A stretch of 54,467 nucleotides of DNA from Sulfurovum sp. (GTDB lineage Bacteria > Campylobacterota > Campylobacteria > Campylobacterales > Sulfurovaceae), in the NCBI GenBank assembly GCA_026983515.1, contig JALWHT010000093.1, positions 1-54,467 of the forward strand. Direction: 5' to 3'. The stretch's first letter is position 1. Every line of letters starts with the position of its first letter. The position numbers and the translations under genes are program-made. Shown piece after piece: positions 41,042 to 49,869 of the stretch. The notes under the pieces are model-generated. The model did not search any database and was not told the origin of the DNA. It saw nothing but the letters and a program-made list of their open reading frames with translations.

Positions 41042-41690
41042 ACTGCTCGCCGCGCTGAAGCGGGCAGGCTACCTCAAAAACGAACGCGATCTGCTCTGGT
41101 GGCCAAACAGCGGCAGCTTCGAAGTGGTGGTCGGCGCACTGCTGACACAGCAGACAAAGTGGGAGCGTGTGGAGGAGTCGTTAGAAAATCTCAAAGAAGC
41201 CGGACTGCTTTCTCTTGAAGCCATCGGCACTGCTTCAGAGCCACAGCTTGCGGTGCTGGTAAAACCGAGTGGCTTTTACAATACCAAAGCGGCACGCCTC
41301 AAGCAGCTTTGTCTCCATATCAAAGAAGACTTTAGTGACTTTGAAACGTTTCAGGAAGAGGTCGACAGGGAGTGGCTGCTTTCGCAAAAAGGTATCGGCA
41401 TGGAGAGCGCAGACTCTATCCTTTGCTACGCCTGCCACCGTCCGGTTATGGTTGTTGACAGCTACACCAACAGACTGCTTGCTGCACTTGGTTACACTTT
41501 TGACGACTATATGGCAATTCAGGAGTGGCTGCATGAGGGGATAGAGGGAAATATGGACGTGGTTGCTTCCCTTTATGGTGATGACATTCCCCTCAATCAC
41601 GTTTATGCCCGCTTTCATGGTAAAGTCGTTGAGTTTGCCAAGGAGTATATTCGTGGTAAGAAGGTAGATATCTCGGTGTTTGGAAAGTAA
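41019..41690 (+). CDS. magIII: 3-methyladenine DNA glycosylase, MagIII type
   Basis: A 223-residue base-excision repair enzyme of the endonuclease III superfamily. It resembles Helicobacter MagIII: LLWWPNSGSFEVVVGALLTQQTKWERVEESL at the start, the helix-hairpin-helix LLSQKGIGMESADSILCYAC, the catalytic Asp region VMVVDSYTNRLLAALG, and LNHVYARFHGKVVEFAKEY near the end. The four-cysteine iron-sulfur loop of endonuclease III is absent, as in MagIII. It would remove alkylated adenine. It overlaps the NUDIX gene by 23 bases. Confidence 0.88.
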   Translation: MDIANSAELLAALKRAGYLKNERDLLWWPNSGSFEVVVGALLTQQTKWERVEESLENLKEAGLLSLEAIGTASEPQLAVLVKPSGFYNTKAARLKQLCLHIKEDFSDFETFQEEVDREWLLSQKGIGMESADSILCYACHRPVMVVDSYTNRLLAALGYTFDDYMAIQEWLHEGIEGNMDVVASLYGDDIPLNHVYARFHGKVVEFAKEYIRGKKVDISVFGK

Positions 41691-41723
41691 CATTACCTTA
41701 CTGTTCCCTCACGCTTCCTTTTC

Positions 41724-41861
41724 TCAATTTCCAAGCAGTGTAGCGATCCAGCGTGTATCTTCTCTTGCATCGAGAAGAATTTTAACTACGATTGTCAATG
41801 GGATGGAGAGAAGCATGCCCACAGGGCCAAGCAGCCATGACAAGCACACTGTAACCGACAC
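41724..41861 (-). pseudogene. C-terminal remnant of an AI-2E family transporter (PerM-like)
   Basis: On the minus strand about 45 codons end in a TGA at 41724-41726 and read [20 protein letters not shown] followed by [18 protein letters not shown]. This is the typical C-terminus of the AI-2E/UPF0118 transporter family ([16 protein letters not shown]...). The frame upstream soon loses similarity, and the SDR gene begins at 41953, so the N-terminal 300 residues are missing. No ribosome binding site or start codon fits. It is a decayed fragment. Confidence 0.7.
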
Positions 41862-41952
41862 TTTGCGTGGTATGCCCGCCCATCTTACCTTCCTCTGATT
41901 TGAATTACATTATTATACCCATTGTAGATAAAGCAGTACGAAAGGAAACAGT

Positions 41953-42768
41953 ATGGATACAATTGTTATTACCGGATGCAGCAGCGGTATCGGACTTGCA
42001 ACCGCACACTATTTGAAAGAGCGTTTTATCAACGTTTATCCTACTGCAAGAGATGAGGATGATGTCAAAAAGCTCAAAGAGATGGGCTTTGAAAATGCCA
42101 TGCGTCTGGATGTGACGAAAGCCGATGAGATCGCTGCGGTTATCGAGACAGTATTGAAAAAAGAGGGCAAAATCGATGCCTGGTTCAACAATGCCGGGTA
42201 TGGACAGGCCGGTGCCATTGAGGACATTCGTACAGATGTGTTGCGGGAGCAGTTCGAGACCAATGTGTTCGGGTTGCACGAGTGCACCAGACAGGTCATT
42301 CCGGTGATGCGTAAGCAGGGATATGGCAAGATCATTCAGCACTCTTCGGTACTTGGGCTGGTCTCACTGTTTGGACGGGGTGCCTATAATGCCAGCAAAT
42401 ATGCTATAGAGGGGCTGACCGATACATTGCGCTTGGAACTTGCTGATACGGGCATTTATGCCGTCCTGCTCAATACCGGACCTGTGACAAGCCGTTTCAG
42501 AGAGACGGCAATGCGTACACTGCGTGAAAATGTTGATATGGAACACTCTGTTTTCAAAGAGAAATACCGGCAGACGCTTAAAGCCAAAAAGAGCAATGTG
42601 CCTTTTAACGAAGGCCCTGAAGCCGTTGCAAAAGTAGTACATGAAATTTTGCTCTCACCACGTCCGAAACCACGCTATTACATTACCAAAGCTACCGTGC
42701 TTTTAGGCTTTTTAAAGAGAGTTTTGAGTACAACTCTATTAGACAAAATATTACTGAAGATAGGATAG
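41953..42768 (+). CDS. Short-chain dehydrogenase/reductase
   Basis: A 271-residue NAD(P)-dependent oxidoreductase. The cofactor motif is GCSSGIGLATA, NNAGYGQAGAIEDI gives the NNAG motif, the catalytic Ser is in HSSVLGLVS and the Tyr-Lys pair in YNASKYAIEGLTDTLRLEL. The substrate is unknown. It runs four bases before mogA and was probably transcribed with it. The C-terminal end is hydrophobic (KATVLLGFLKRVLS). Confidence 0.9.
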   Translation: MDTIVITGCSSGIGLATAHYLKERFINVYPTARDEDDVKKLKEMGFENAMRLDVTKADEIAAVIETVLKKEGKIDAWFNNAGYGQAGAIEDIRTDVLREQFETNVFGLHECTRQVIPVMRKQGYGKIIQHSSVLGLVSLFGRGAYNASKYAIEGLTDTLRLELADTGIYAVLLNTGPVTSRFRETAMRTLRENVDMEHSVFKEKYRQTLKAKKSNVPFNEGPEAVAKVVHEILLSPRPKPRYYITKATVLLGFLKRVLSTTLLDKILLKIG

Positions 42769-42771
42769 CAC

Positions 42772-43305
42772 ATGGATACAATCAAAATTGGTGTGGTTAC
42801 CACCAGCGACAGAGCATCACAGGGGATTTATGAAGATATTTCCGGTGTAGCGATCATGGACACAATGAAAGAATATCTTCTCAATACGTGTGAGTATGAA
42901 TACCGCTGTATTCCCGACGAACAGCCTGTCATTGAAGATACCCTGATTGAGCTTGCACGGGACTGTGACTGTGATCTTATTGTAACTACCGGGGGAACGG
43001 GACCGGCACCGCGTGATGTAACGACCGAAGCGACAGAGAATGTCTGCCAGAAACTGCTTCCGGGGTTTGGCGAACAGATGCGTGCGGTAAGCCTGCAGTA
43101 CGTGCCGACCGCCATCCTTTCCCGCCAAACGGCAGGCATATGCGACGGTTCGCTCATTATCAATCTTCCGGGTAAACCCAAGTCTATCCGGGAATGTCTC
43201 GATGCAGTCTTTCCTGCGGTACCGTATTGTATTGACCTTATTGGCGGACGCTATATGGAAGCCAATGAAGATGTTATTAAAGTGTTCCGTCCAAAGGGGA
43301 AATAA
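42772..43305 (+). CDS. mogA: Molybdopterin adenylyltransferase
   Basis: A 177-residue enzyme that adenylates molybdopterin ahead of molybdenum insertion. Family blocks are GVVTTSDRASQGIYEDISG, DLIVTTGGTGPAPRDVTTEAT and SIRECLDAVFPAVPYCIDLIGG. The TTGGTGPAPRD loop is the substrate-binding site. Starts four bases after the SDR gene. Its TAA overlaps the next ATG by one base. Confidence 0.93.
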   Translation: MDTIKIGVVTTSDRASQGIYEDISGVAIMDTMKEYLLNTCEYEYRCIPDEQPVIEDTLIELARDCDCDLIVTTGGTGPAPRDVTTEATENVCQKLLPGFGEQMRAVSLQYVPTAILSRQTAGICDGSLIINLPGKPKSIRECLDAVFPAVPYCIDLIGGRYMEANEDVIKVFRPKGK

Positions 43306-43520
43306 TGGATATGGAACTAATTGAAAAAAATATCAATGAAATCATCGGTTCTCTTGAAAAAGAGGTAATGGCACTGGTAACTGATGAGAGTATCGACAAA
43401 CAGATGACCAACATCCACATGAAGCCGCTGGCCTCCACCAAAAAGATTCTGCTGAATGCCCTTGAAAGTATCAAGATGGTTGACAGACTGCATAAAGAAG
43501 AACTGGAGAAACTCTCATGA
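43305..43520 (+). CDS. Small acidic helical protein downstream of mogA
   Basis: A 71-residue protein, mostly helical and charged (LIEKNINEIIGSLEKEVMAL, STKKILLNALESIKMVDRLHKEELEKL). No family recognised. AGGGG lies before the ATG, which overlaps the mogA stop, and its own stop overlaps the next tiny gene in ATGA, so the three are tightly coupled. Function unknown; a molybdenum link is suggested only by position. Confidence 0.65.
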   Translation: MDMELIEKNINEIIGSLEKEVMALVTDESIDKQMTNIHMKPLASTKKILLNALESIKMVDRLHKEELEKLS

Positions 43521-43666
43521 CCGGTGCACTGCTGGTTGCTATCTTCTTCATTACACTCGTACTCTTCTTCTGGGGTGTCTGGAAAGCGCTGAGGACACAA
43601 AAAGTGGTCTATATGCTTGCGATGCTACCATTTTTCGGGTTGATGATCGGTATTTTCTTTTTGTAA
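43517..43666 (+). CDS. Tiny two-helix membrane protein
   Basis: A 49-residue hydrophobic protein reading from ATG 43517 (overlapping the previous stop) to TAA 43664-43666. Two membrane helices (ALLVAIFFITLVLFFWGVW and MLAMLPFFGLMIGIFFL) are joined by a short basic loop (KALRTQKVVY). The coupling to the 71-residue gene and the typical membrane composition support it as real despite its size. Function unknown. Confidence 0.6.
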   Translation: MTGALLVAIFFITLVLFFWGVWKALRTQKVVYMLAMLPFFGLMIGIFFL

Positions 43667-43710
43667 GGATTGTGCGTCACCATCCTGGACTAAGTTTGCG
43701 ATGACAAGTA

Positions 43711-44379
43711 TCAATCTCTCGTCGATGTCATGCCCGCACTCAGCCAGTCCTGCATTCCCCCACGGTACCATTTAAGTTTTTCTGCCGGGTAGCCTACCTC
43801 CAGCAGGGCATAGATCATGCTTGGTGACTGGCTGCACCATGGCCCGTTACAGAAGAGTACCAGTGTTTTGGCTTTGCTAAAATTATATTCCCCCTCTTTG
43901 TCTTTTGTAACGCCAAGATGTTTCATGGCATATTCAAAGTGAAATTCATAGTTGTCATGGTATTTAAAATAGCGAAACGGCATATTGATGGCACCGGGAA
44001 TGGTGCGGTACTCATACCACTCTTCATTGCGGCTGTCAATAAGCAGCAGGTTGGGATTGGTCTGCATTTCTTGGAGTGTGGCAAGGACTTCAAGCTCACC
44101 GTAGGTCTCAAGACCTTCGTCAAGATGCATGGGCAGGAGTTTTCCTTTGGTATGTACATAGGTTGACTTGCACGCTTCAGGCACCTCTTTGCTGGCGTAG
44201 TTCCCGCTCCAAAGCATGTGGTTGTTGATAGGGATTTTTTGGCAGATTTCTGGAATGATACGTTTGACTGTATAGGTTTTTCCGTTACTTTTTACGGTGA
44301 TGCCGTTGCGTTCAAAACTGCCGGCATGAAGCAAAGAGAGCAGAAACAAGATAAAAAGTATTGCATGTATCGGTCGCAT
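43711..44379 (-). CDS. Periplasmic rhodanese-domain protein
   Basis: A 222-residue exported protein. The signal peptide is HAILFILFLLSLLHAGS. The rhodanese domain occupies about 90-215: LLIDSRNEEWYEYRTIPGAINMPF and the active loop LVLFCNGPWCSQSPSMIYAL with the catalytic Cys in CNGPWC, then KLKWYRGGMQDW. It could move sulfur or sense redox state outside the cytoplasm. The N-terminal 85 residues with several Cys are unassigned. It is downstream of SulP on the same strand. Confidence 0.85.
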   Translation of the reverse strand: MRPIHAILFILFLLSLLHAGSFERNGITVKSNGKTYTVKRIIPEICQKIPINNHMLWSGNYASKEVPEACKSTYVHTKGKLLPMHLDEGLETYGELEVLATLQEMQTNPNLLLIDSRNEEWYEYRTIPGAINMPFRYFKYHDNYEFHFEYAMKHLGVTKDKEGEYNFSKAKTLVLFCNGPWCSQSPSMIYALLEVGYPAEKLKWYRGGMQDWLSAGMTSTRD

Positions 44380-44434
44380 GAAACCTTCTTTTTGGTTTCA
44401 TACTATCACGTCGGTGTGTAGTCAATGTGTAACG

Positions 44435-46018
44435 CTATATGTCGTGTGCAACCTTGTATGTTGGATCGTCCTCTTCATAGGTACAGAAGGGGCCAGCGGT
44501 ATGCAGCATTTTTTTGCAGTCTTCGGAGAGGTGTCTCAGGGTAAGTTTTTTGCCCGCTTTTCGGTACTTTTCGGTCAGTGCATCGATCGCTTCGGCGCCG
44601 GAGCTGTCCATGACCCGTGCATTTTTGAAGTCGATGACGACTTCATTGGGATCTTCTGCTACATTGAACTGCTCATTGAAAGAGGTGACAGAGCCGAAGA
44701 AGAGAGGACCTTCAAGCTGGTAAATCTTTTTAGTGCCTTCCATGCGTGTGTGACTGAATATTTTAGCATGTTTCCATGCAAAGACCAGTGCCGAAATGAT
44801 GATACCCGCAATGACCGCAACGGCAAGGTCTGCAAAAATCGTGATGATGGTGACGACAATGAGTACAAACGCATCGGACTTTGGCATATGCTTGAGACGC
44901 TTGACAGAAGAGAACTCGAAGGTACCGATGCTCACCATGAACATGATTCCTACAAGTACGGCAATTGGAATAGCTGAAATCACGTTGGAGAAGCTGACTA
45001 CAAGTACAATAAGCAGCATTGCGGCAGTAAATGAAGAGAGCCTTCCTAATCCACCAGAGGTGAAGTTGATGACCGACTGGCCTATCATTGCACATCCTGC
45101 CATACCGCCAAAGAAGCCTGAGAGGGTGTTGCCCAGCCCCAGTGCAACACACTCCTTGTTGCCAGAACCACGCTTGCCGCCCATTTCATCGAGTACGGAA
45201 AGCGTCAGCAGTGATTCGATGAGTCCAACCAGTGCGACAATGACAGCGGTAGAGATGATGACGGTCAGTGACTCCCAGCTAAAGAGCAAATGATAGTCCG
45301 GCATGACAAAGTGCGGGAAGGAGACATTGGAGAGGTCAGCCAGGTCACCGACTGTTTTGGTGTGGATATGAGCAAAATGAACCACAAGGGTAATGACCAC
45401 AATGGCAACCAGCCCGGCAGGTACCGCTTTGCTCAGCTTAGGGAGGTACTGCATTGTCAGCATGGTGACGGCGATGATAATATACATCACATAGTTTTCA
45501 CGCACACTGGCGGCAATGATGTCCCACCATGAGTGGTACTGTTCCATGTGGGCAGGTGCAAGGAAGGGCAGCTGGGCAAGGGCAATGACAATGGCCAAAC
45601 CGTTGACAAATCCAAAAAGGGCAGGCTGAGGTACAAGGCGGATGAATTTTCCCATTTTCATCACCCCTATGGCGATTTGAATAAGTCCTGCCAGAATGGA
45701 GGTGATAAGAATATAGTTGAGTACCATGAAAGAGAGCGCTTCGGCATCGAGTCCGGGGTAGTGCTGTTTGACCCAAAGTCCAAGGGAAATGAATACTACG
45801 GCTACCGATCCTGTTGCCCCTGAGATCATTCCCGGTTTACCTCCAAGAATGGAAGTGACAAGTCCTATGATAAATGCAGCATAAAGCCCCACTACCGGTG
45901 AAACACCCGCAATGAAAGAGAATGCGATTGCTTCGGGTACAAGGGCTACGGCAACCAGCGCTCCTGAGAGAATGTCGTTTTTGATGTTCTGTTTGGAATA
46001 GCGTCGAATCTCTACCAA
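44435..46018 (-). CDS. SulP-family anion transporter with STAS domain
   Basis: A 527-residue transporter with about 11-12 helices and a cytosolic STAS domain (about 420-527). The family blocks are GALVAVALVPEAIAFSFIAGVSPVVGLYAAF, ISGATGSVAVVF and the STAS end VVIDFKNARVMDSSGAEAIDAL. Substrates of the family include sulfate, bicarbonate and other anions; in an autotroph bicarbonate is plausible, but sequence does not decide. It starts with TTG 46018, seven bases after AAGGA. Confidence 0.92.
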   Translation of the reverse strand: MVEIRRYSKQNIKNDILSGALVAVALVPEAIAFSFIAGVSPVVGLYAAFIIGLVTSILGGKPGMISGATGSVAVVFISLGLWVKQHYPGLDAEALSFMVLNYILITSILAGLIQIAIGVMKMGKFIRLVPQPALFGFVNGLAIVIALAQLPFLAPAHMEQYHSWWDIIAASVRENYVMYIIIAVTMLTMQYLPKLSKAVPAGLVAIVVITLVVHFAHIHTKTVGDLADLSNVSFPHFVMPDYHLLFSWESLTVIISTAVIVALVGLIESLLTLSVLDEMGGKRGSGNKECVALGLGNTLSGFFGGMAGCAMIGQSVINFTSGGLGRLSSFTAAMLLIVLVVSFSNVISAIPIAVLVGIMFMVSIGTFEFSSVKRLKHMPKSDAFVLIVVTIITIFADLAVAVIAGIIISALVFAWKHAKIFSHTRMEGTKKIYQLEGPLFFGSVTSFNEQFNVAEDPNEVVIDFKNARVMDSSGAEAIDALTEKYRKAGKKLTLRHLSEDCKKMLHTAGPFCTYEEDDPTYKVAHDI

Positions 46019-46082
46019 TTCATATCCTTAGGGTTAAAAATTTCGGCATTTTACCATAATAGTACGGGGTTGGAGATTATAC

Positions 46083-47150
46083 TCAAAGCGATACTCCGAT
46101 CCCCGGTGTATCGGACAAAACAATGTCACTTTCATGAAAAAGAATATTACTTTTTAAAGGGTGTGAGGCAAGCAGTGAAACAGCATCGAGATCGAGCATA
46201 GTAATGGTTTCCGGCCTTGCCGAAGCAACATGTACCCCTGCTGCTACGGAAAGAGGGCCTTCAAGCATGCAGCCGAGCATGCACTGTACATCATATTGGG
46301 CACAGAGGTCTGCAAGTGCCAGTGCATTGGAGATACCGCCTGTTTTTGCCAGTTTAATATTGATGTAATCGACTGCTTCCATCTCCAAAAGTATTTTGGC
46401 ATCTTTGAGTGAAAAGACGGACTCATCGGCAAGGACGGGTGTTATAACCCGCTCTTTGATGTAGCGCAACCCTTCGATGTTATCGGCAGGTACGGGCTGT
46501 TCAATGAACTCGGCAACAATACCCTCTTTTTCAAGTTCATGCAACAGCGTTATACTCTCTTGTGCACTCCACCCCTGGTTGGCATCCAGACGTAGTGACA
46601 CGGAAGAGGGAAGCGCTGTGGCAATGGCCTTGATGCGCTCGGCATCCTTTTGCGGATTTTCCCCTATTTTGATCTTGAGCTTCTCATAACCAAGCGCAAC
46701 GGCTTTCAGTGAATCTTCTATCATCTTGTCTGTGTTGCCCATACTGACAGTGATATCAGTTTTGAAACGGCGTTTTGTACCGCCAAGCATTTTGTAGAGC
46801 GGCAGTTGCTGTGCCTGTGCTTTAAGGTCATAGAGTGCAATTTCAAGGGCTGATTTTGCAGTCGTGTTTTTGACCATAGTATGGCGGACAAGGTGCAGCA
46901 GCGTATCGAAATCGTCAAGCTCTCTGCCAATGAGGTGTGGTGTGATGAAGGCAACGGCAGCTGCCATAGACCCCATAGTTTCTCCAGTGATCTGCGGAGT
47001 CGGTGCTCCTTCTCCGTAGCCAACAGTACCGTCATCACATTCAATGATGACAATCAGGTCTTCGAGTGCATCGACACGGCGCAGGGCAGTTACAAAAGGG
47101 GTTTTCAGAGGTGCTTTAAGAGATTGTGTCCGTATGGATCTTATTTTCAT
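46083..47150 (-). CDS. L-Ala-D/L-Glu (dipeptide) epimerase
   Basis: A 355-residue enolase-superfamily enzyme. The catalytic set is visible: KLKIKIGENP (KxK), RLDANQGW (Asp), VAEFIEQPVP (Glu), VLADESVFS (Asp-Glu), then INIKLAKTGGI with the second Lys. The final DLDAV segment is typical of dipeptide epimerases, which turn L-Ala-D-Glu from murein into L-Ala-L-Glu for use as nutrient. This fits the other peptidoglycan salvage genes. Other substrates are possible within the superfamily. Confidence 0.85.
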   Translation of the reverse strand: MKIRSIRTQSLKAPLKTPFVTALRRVDALEDLIVIIECDDGTVGYGEGAPTPQITGETMGSMAAAVAFITPHLIGRELDDFDTLLHLVRHTMVKNTTAKSALEIALYDLKAQAQQLPLYKMLGGTKRRFKTDITVSMGNTDKMIEDSLKAVALGYEKLKIKIGENPQKDAERIKAIATALPSSVSLRLDANQGWSAQESITLLHELEKEGIVAEFIEQPVPADNIEGLRYIKERVITPVLADESVFSLKDAKILLEMEAVDYINIKLAKTGGISNALALADLCAQYDVQCMLGCMLEGPLSVAAGVHVASARPETITMLDLDAVSLLASHPLKSNILFHESDIVLSDTPGIGVSL

Positions 47151-47399
47151 CAGATGCTCCTCAATCTATAAGTAGCTGATTTTACCGTAATTGCATTGAG
47201 AGATTTGGGTGTCACGATTGTTTTACAGTTTTTTTATAAAGTTTTATCGTTGGAGAACGATTTTGAAAGGAATACAATGGTAGAGGGAAAATTAAAGAAG
47301 GTGACACTGGCGAAAGCCTTTATATAGGCACTGCTGCTGATGGGAGGGAAGTAATAAGATATAGCCACTCTTCACGCAGCAGCATCCGGCATCGCTGAG

Positions 47400-48563
47400 C
47401 TAAGAGGCAATGGCCTCCAGTACCTTCCCCACAAGCAACCCTCCAAATGTTCCGAGTATGTACCCCAGCATCGCCATCAGCACCCCGATGGGGATGAGTG
47501 CTCTTGAATAGGCTGAAGCAAGAATAGGGGCAGAAGCTACCCCTCCAATGTTGGCAAGTGAGGCTACGCCAATGCTGAAAAGGTCGAGTTTGAAGCGTTT
47601 GGCAAAGAAAAGCATGATCAGTGCATGGATGAGAAGAATAACGAATCCCGCCGCAATGTAAAGCGGCGCTTCCACGAGTTCCCCGAAGTTTGCGCGTGAG
47701 GCGATGAGTGCAACGATCAGGTAGAGCATCATGGTTCCCAGTTCCGAAGAGCCTCCCAGTTTTGCAATCGGTGTCATGGCAAAAAGAATGCCGGCCAGTG
47801 TGGCAATGATGACCGTCCAGGTCGTATGGCTGAGATAGTCACTTGAGGGCAACAGTCCGCCGGCATACTGGGAAAGTGCGGAGATAGCAAGTGAAAGGGC
47901 AAGCAGCAAAAAAAGGGATGCAAAATGCATTGGGCTGCGTGCAGTCTCATTTTGTGCCAGTTTGGCACCCACTTCGTCGATGACAGAGGTATCTGCACCT
48001 GTCCATACGTTGAATTTTTGGGCAAAGGAAACGAGAGCAAGCAGCAGCATGACCCAGACGGCATAATCGACTGAATCTATGAGGAGCGCATAGCCCATAT
48101 CACTGTGAGGAAGATTGAGTGCGCCCTGTATGGCAACCATATTGCCCGTACCTCCCATCCAGGAGCCTGAGAGTGCAGCGAAAGGTTTCCATGCATCAGT
48201 GGCAAAGCTGTGATGGAAGAGGGCGAACATCCCAATAAAACCAAGCGCTATACTGATCGAAGCCAATAAAAAGGTAAGGAGCATCTTTTTACCCAGTTTG
48301 AGTATATGTCGCATATCGGCAGTCAGAAGCATCAGAAAGATCATGGCCGGCAGCAGATTGCCTTTAAGTGCTTTATAGGTTGCCGTTACCGATGCGCTTT
48401 TTTGCCAGAGTCCAAAGGTGGAGAGGAGCATGACGGTAAAATAGAGAATGACAATGGCAGGCAGATATTCAAAGAGTCTGTTGGTCGTTTTTTTCTCGGC
48501 ATAGACAATGAGCGCGGCAATCATCATCAAAAGTGCAAGATAGCTGAATCCGTCTGTGATCAT
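47400..48563 (-). CDS. DUF819-family membrane protein
   Basis: A 387-residue membrane protein with about 10-12 helices. Typical family blocks are FAALSGSWMGGTGNMVAIQGAL and ASLANIGGVASAPILASAYSRALIPIGVLMAMLGYILGTFGGLLVG. DUF819 proteins (YjcL-like) resemble transporters, but a substrate is not known. AAAGGAG precedes the ATG. The 249 bases between it and the epimerase gene (47151-47399) hold no gene I can support. Confidence 0.82.
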   Translation of the reverse strand: MITDGFSYLALLMMIAALIVYAEKKTTNRLFEYLPAIVILYFTVMLLSTFGLWQKSASVTATYKALKGNLLPAMIFLMLLTADMRHILKLGKKMLLTFLLASISIALGFIGMFALFHHSFATDAWKPFAALSGSWMGGTGNMVAIQGALNLPHSDMGYALLIDSVDYAVWVMLLLALVSFAQKFNVWTGADTSVIDEVGAKLAQNETARSPMHFASLFLLLALSLAISALSQYAGGLLPSSDYLSHTTWTVIIATLAGILFAMTPIAKLGGSSELGTMMLYLIVALIASRANFGELVEAPLYIAAGFVILLIHALIMLFFAKRFKLDLFSIGVASLANIGGVASAPILASAYSRALIPIGVLMAMLGYILGTFGGLLVGKVLEAIAS

Positions 48564-48572
48564 GGAGCTCCT

Positions 48573-49013
48573 TTAGAGAATGTAGGGAATGAAGTAACGT
48601 GTACGTTTTTTGTATGCTGCATAAGCAGCGTCATACGTCATCCAGAGTTTTTCTTCCCTGTGTGCCTTGAGGTAGAGTACCAGTACCAGAAAAACCCACA
48701 TAGTCCAGGCGGCAAGCGTTGGTCTGAACAGTACGACACCAAGCTGCATCAGCATCACCGAGGTATACATGGGGTGGCGGATGTAGCGGTAGAGCCCGTG
48801 GGTGACGAGGCAGCATGCCTCTTTGAGTTCTGGACGGATGTTGAAGTTCTCTTTGGGGTGAAGCGCAATCGCCCAAAGCCCTACAGCAATGCCGGCAAGC
48901 AGAAGCACCAAGCCGGACAGGCTGAATGAAAAGTTTGAAGCTGCATAAAGAATCATTGCGAAGATGGTACCAAACTGCAATGTGACCAGAAAGTGAGGGT
49001 AGTAGCGTTTCAT
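48573..49013 (-). CDS. Isoprenylcysteine carboxyl methyltransferase-like membrane protein
   Basis: A 146-residue membrane protein with about four helices. The signature is near the middle: LVTHGLYRYIRHPMYTSVMLMQLG, typical of the ICMT/PEMT group, followed by EEKLWMTYDAAYAAYKKRTRYFIPYIL at the end, which binds S-adenosylmethionine in related proteins. The methyl acceptor is unknown. It overlaps the patatin gene by four bases and lies 9 bases before the DUF819 gene. Confidence 0.85.
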   Translation of the reverse strand: MKRYYPHFLVTLQFGTIFAMILYAASNFSFSLSGLVLLLAGIAVGLWAIALHPKENFNIRPELKEACCLVTHGLYRYIRHPMYTSVMLMQLGVVLFRPTLAAWTMWVFLVLVLYLKAHREEKLWMTYDAAYAAYKKRTRYFIPYIL

Positions 49014-49792
49014 AGCAGTCCAATCCCCAGTGCGCGTATCTGTTCAAATTTATGAAACTGGTAGGTGCTGTATGGGTAGGTTTCAGGTTCAATGAGACGT
49101 ACTTTTTTGTCTGTATTGTGTAGCAGTGTACGGCTTTGGTTGTAGATGAGCAGGCGCATGGAGCGTTCGAACATCTCCAGTACGTTGTGGGTTTTGAAGA
49201 AGTTGTCAGGAAGCTCTTTTTCAAAAGAGTGTTCGCCCAGTACGTCTACGGCTAAAATATGCTTATACGAACTTTCAGAAATACCAAGATTCTCACACAA
49301 AAAGCCGTCACCATAGACTTCGCCTTCAATGATGTGCTCCTCAAAGACACCGGGAATAGCCATGGTGGCAAGTACGGCATCTTTGATGCAGACATCATCC
49401 TTGGTATTGAAGACACGCTTGTGACCTGTTTTGAGGTTAGTGGTGATGAGTTTGAGCGGTATTTCTGTTTCACGCATCTTACGTTTTCCAAACAGGGTTT
49501 CGAAGATCGAAGCGATTTTATCGTTATCGACAATGGCATTGCCAGAAAAGGAGAATTTGATCCAGTTGGAGACTTTGACAAAGGAGGCTATCTGTTCATG
49601 GATCTGTGCTTCATTCATCCCGATACTCATGCATGCGGCAATAATACCGCCCATACTTGTACCGACAAGTTCAGCCGGTTTAAGTCCTTGTGCTTCCATG
49701 TCGTGCAGTACGCCAAGGTGGGCAATACCAAGTGCGCCGCCGCCGGAGAGTACCAATGTAAAGGGATGATTTCGAAGTGTATCTGTTGTCAT
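49010..49792 (-). CDS. Patatin-like phospholipase
   Basis: A 260-residue lipid acyl hydrolase. The oxyanion hole LSGGGALGIAHLGVL is at about 14-28, the nucleophile in VGTSMGGIIAA (Ser about 46), and the Asp of the dyad in YGDGFLCENLG (about 158-160). It acts at a membrane or on imported lipids; no signal peptide is visible. The product pairs with the ICMT-like membrane gene by an ATGA overlap. Confidence 0.92.
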   Translation of the reverse strand: MTTDTLRNHPFTLVLSGGGALGIAHLGVLHDMEAQGLKPAELVGTSMGGIIAACMSIGMNEAQIHEQIASFVKVSNWIKFSFSGNAIVDNDKIASIFETLFGKRKMRETEIPLKLITTNLKTGHKRVFNTKDDVCIKDAVLATMAIPGVFEEHIIEGEVYGDGFLCENLGISESSYKHILAVDVLGEHSFEKELPDNFFKTHNVLEMFERSMRLLIYNQSRTLLHNTDKKVRLIEPETYPYSTYQFHKFEQIRALGIGLL

Positions 49793-49831
49793 GGAGGTAT
49801 TATAGCGAAGTAGTTATAAGCAGTGTATACG

Positions 49832-49861
49832 TTAAAAAGAGAATCCCGTGCAAGGCACGGG
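49832..49861 (-). terminator. Terminator of the cytosolic rhodanese gene
   Basis: CCCGTGC (49845-49851) and GCACGGG (49855-49861) form a perfect seven-base stem. On the minus strand it is followed by ATTCTCTTTTTAAC, a clear rho-independent terminator eight bases after the rhodanese stop. Confidence 0.8.
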
Positions 49862-49869
49862 AAGAGAGA

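Noticed and set aside
47281-47326. A 15-codon reading frame with ATG near 47278
   Set aside because: Too short, no conservation visible and no strong coupling to a neighbour. The region 47151-47399 shows nothing I can support.
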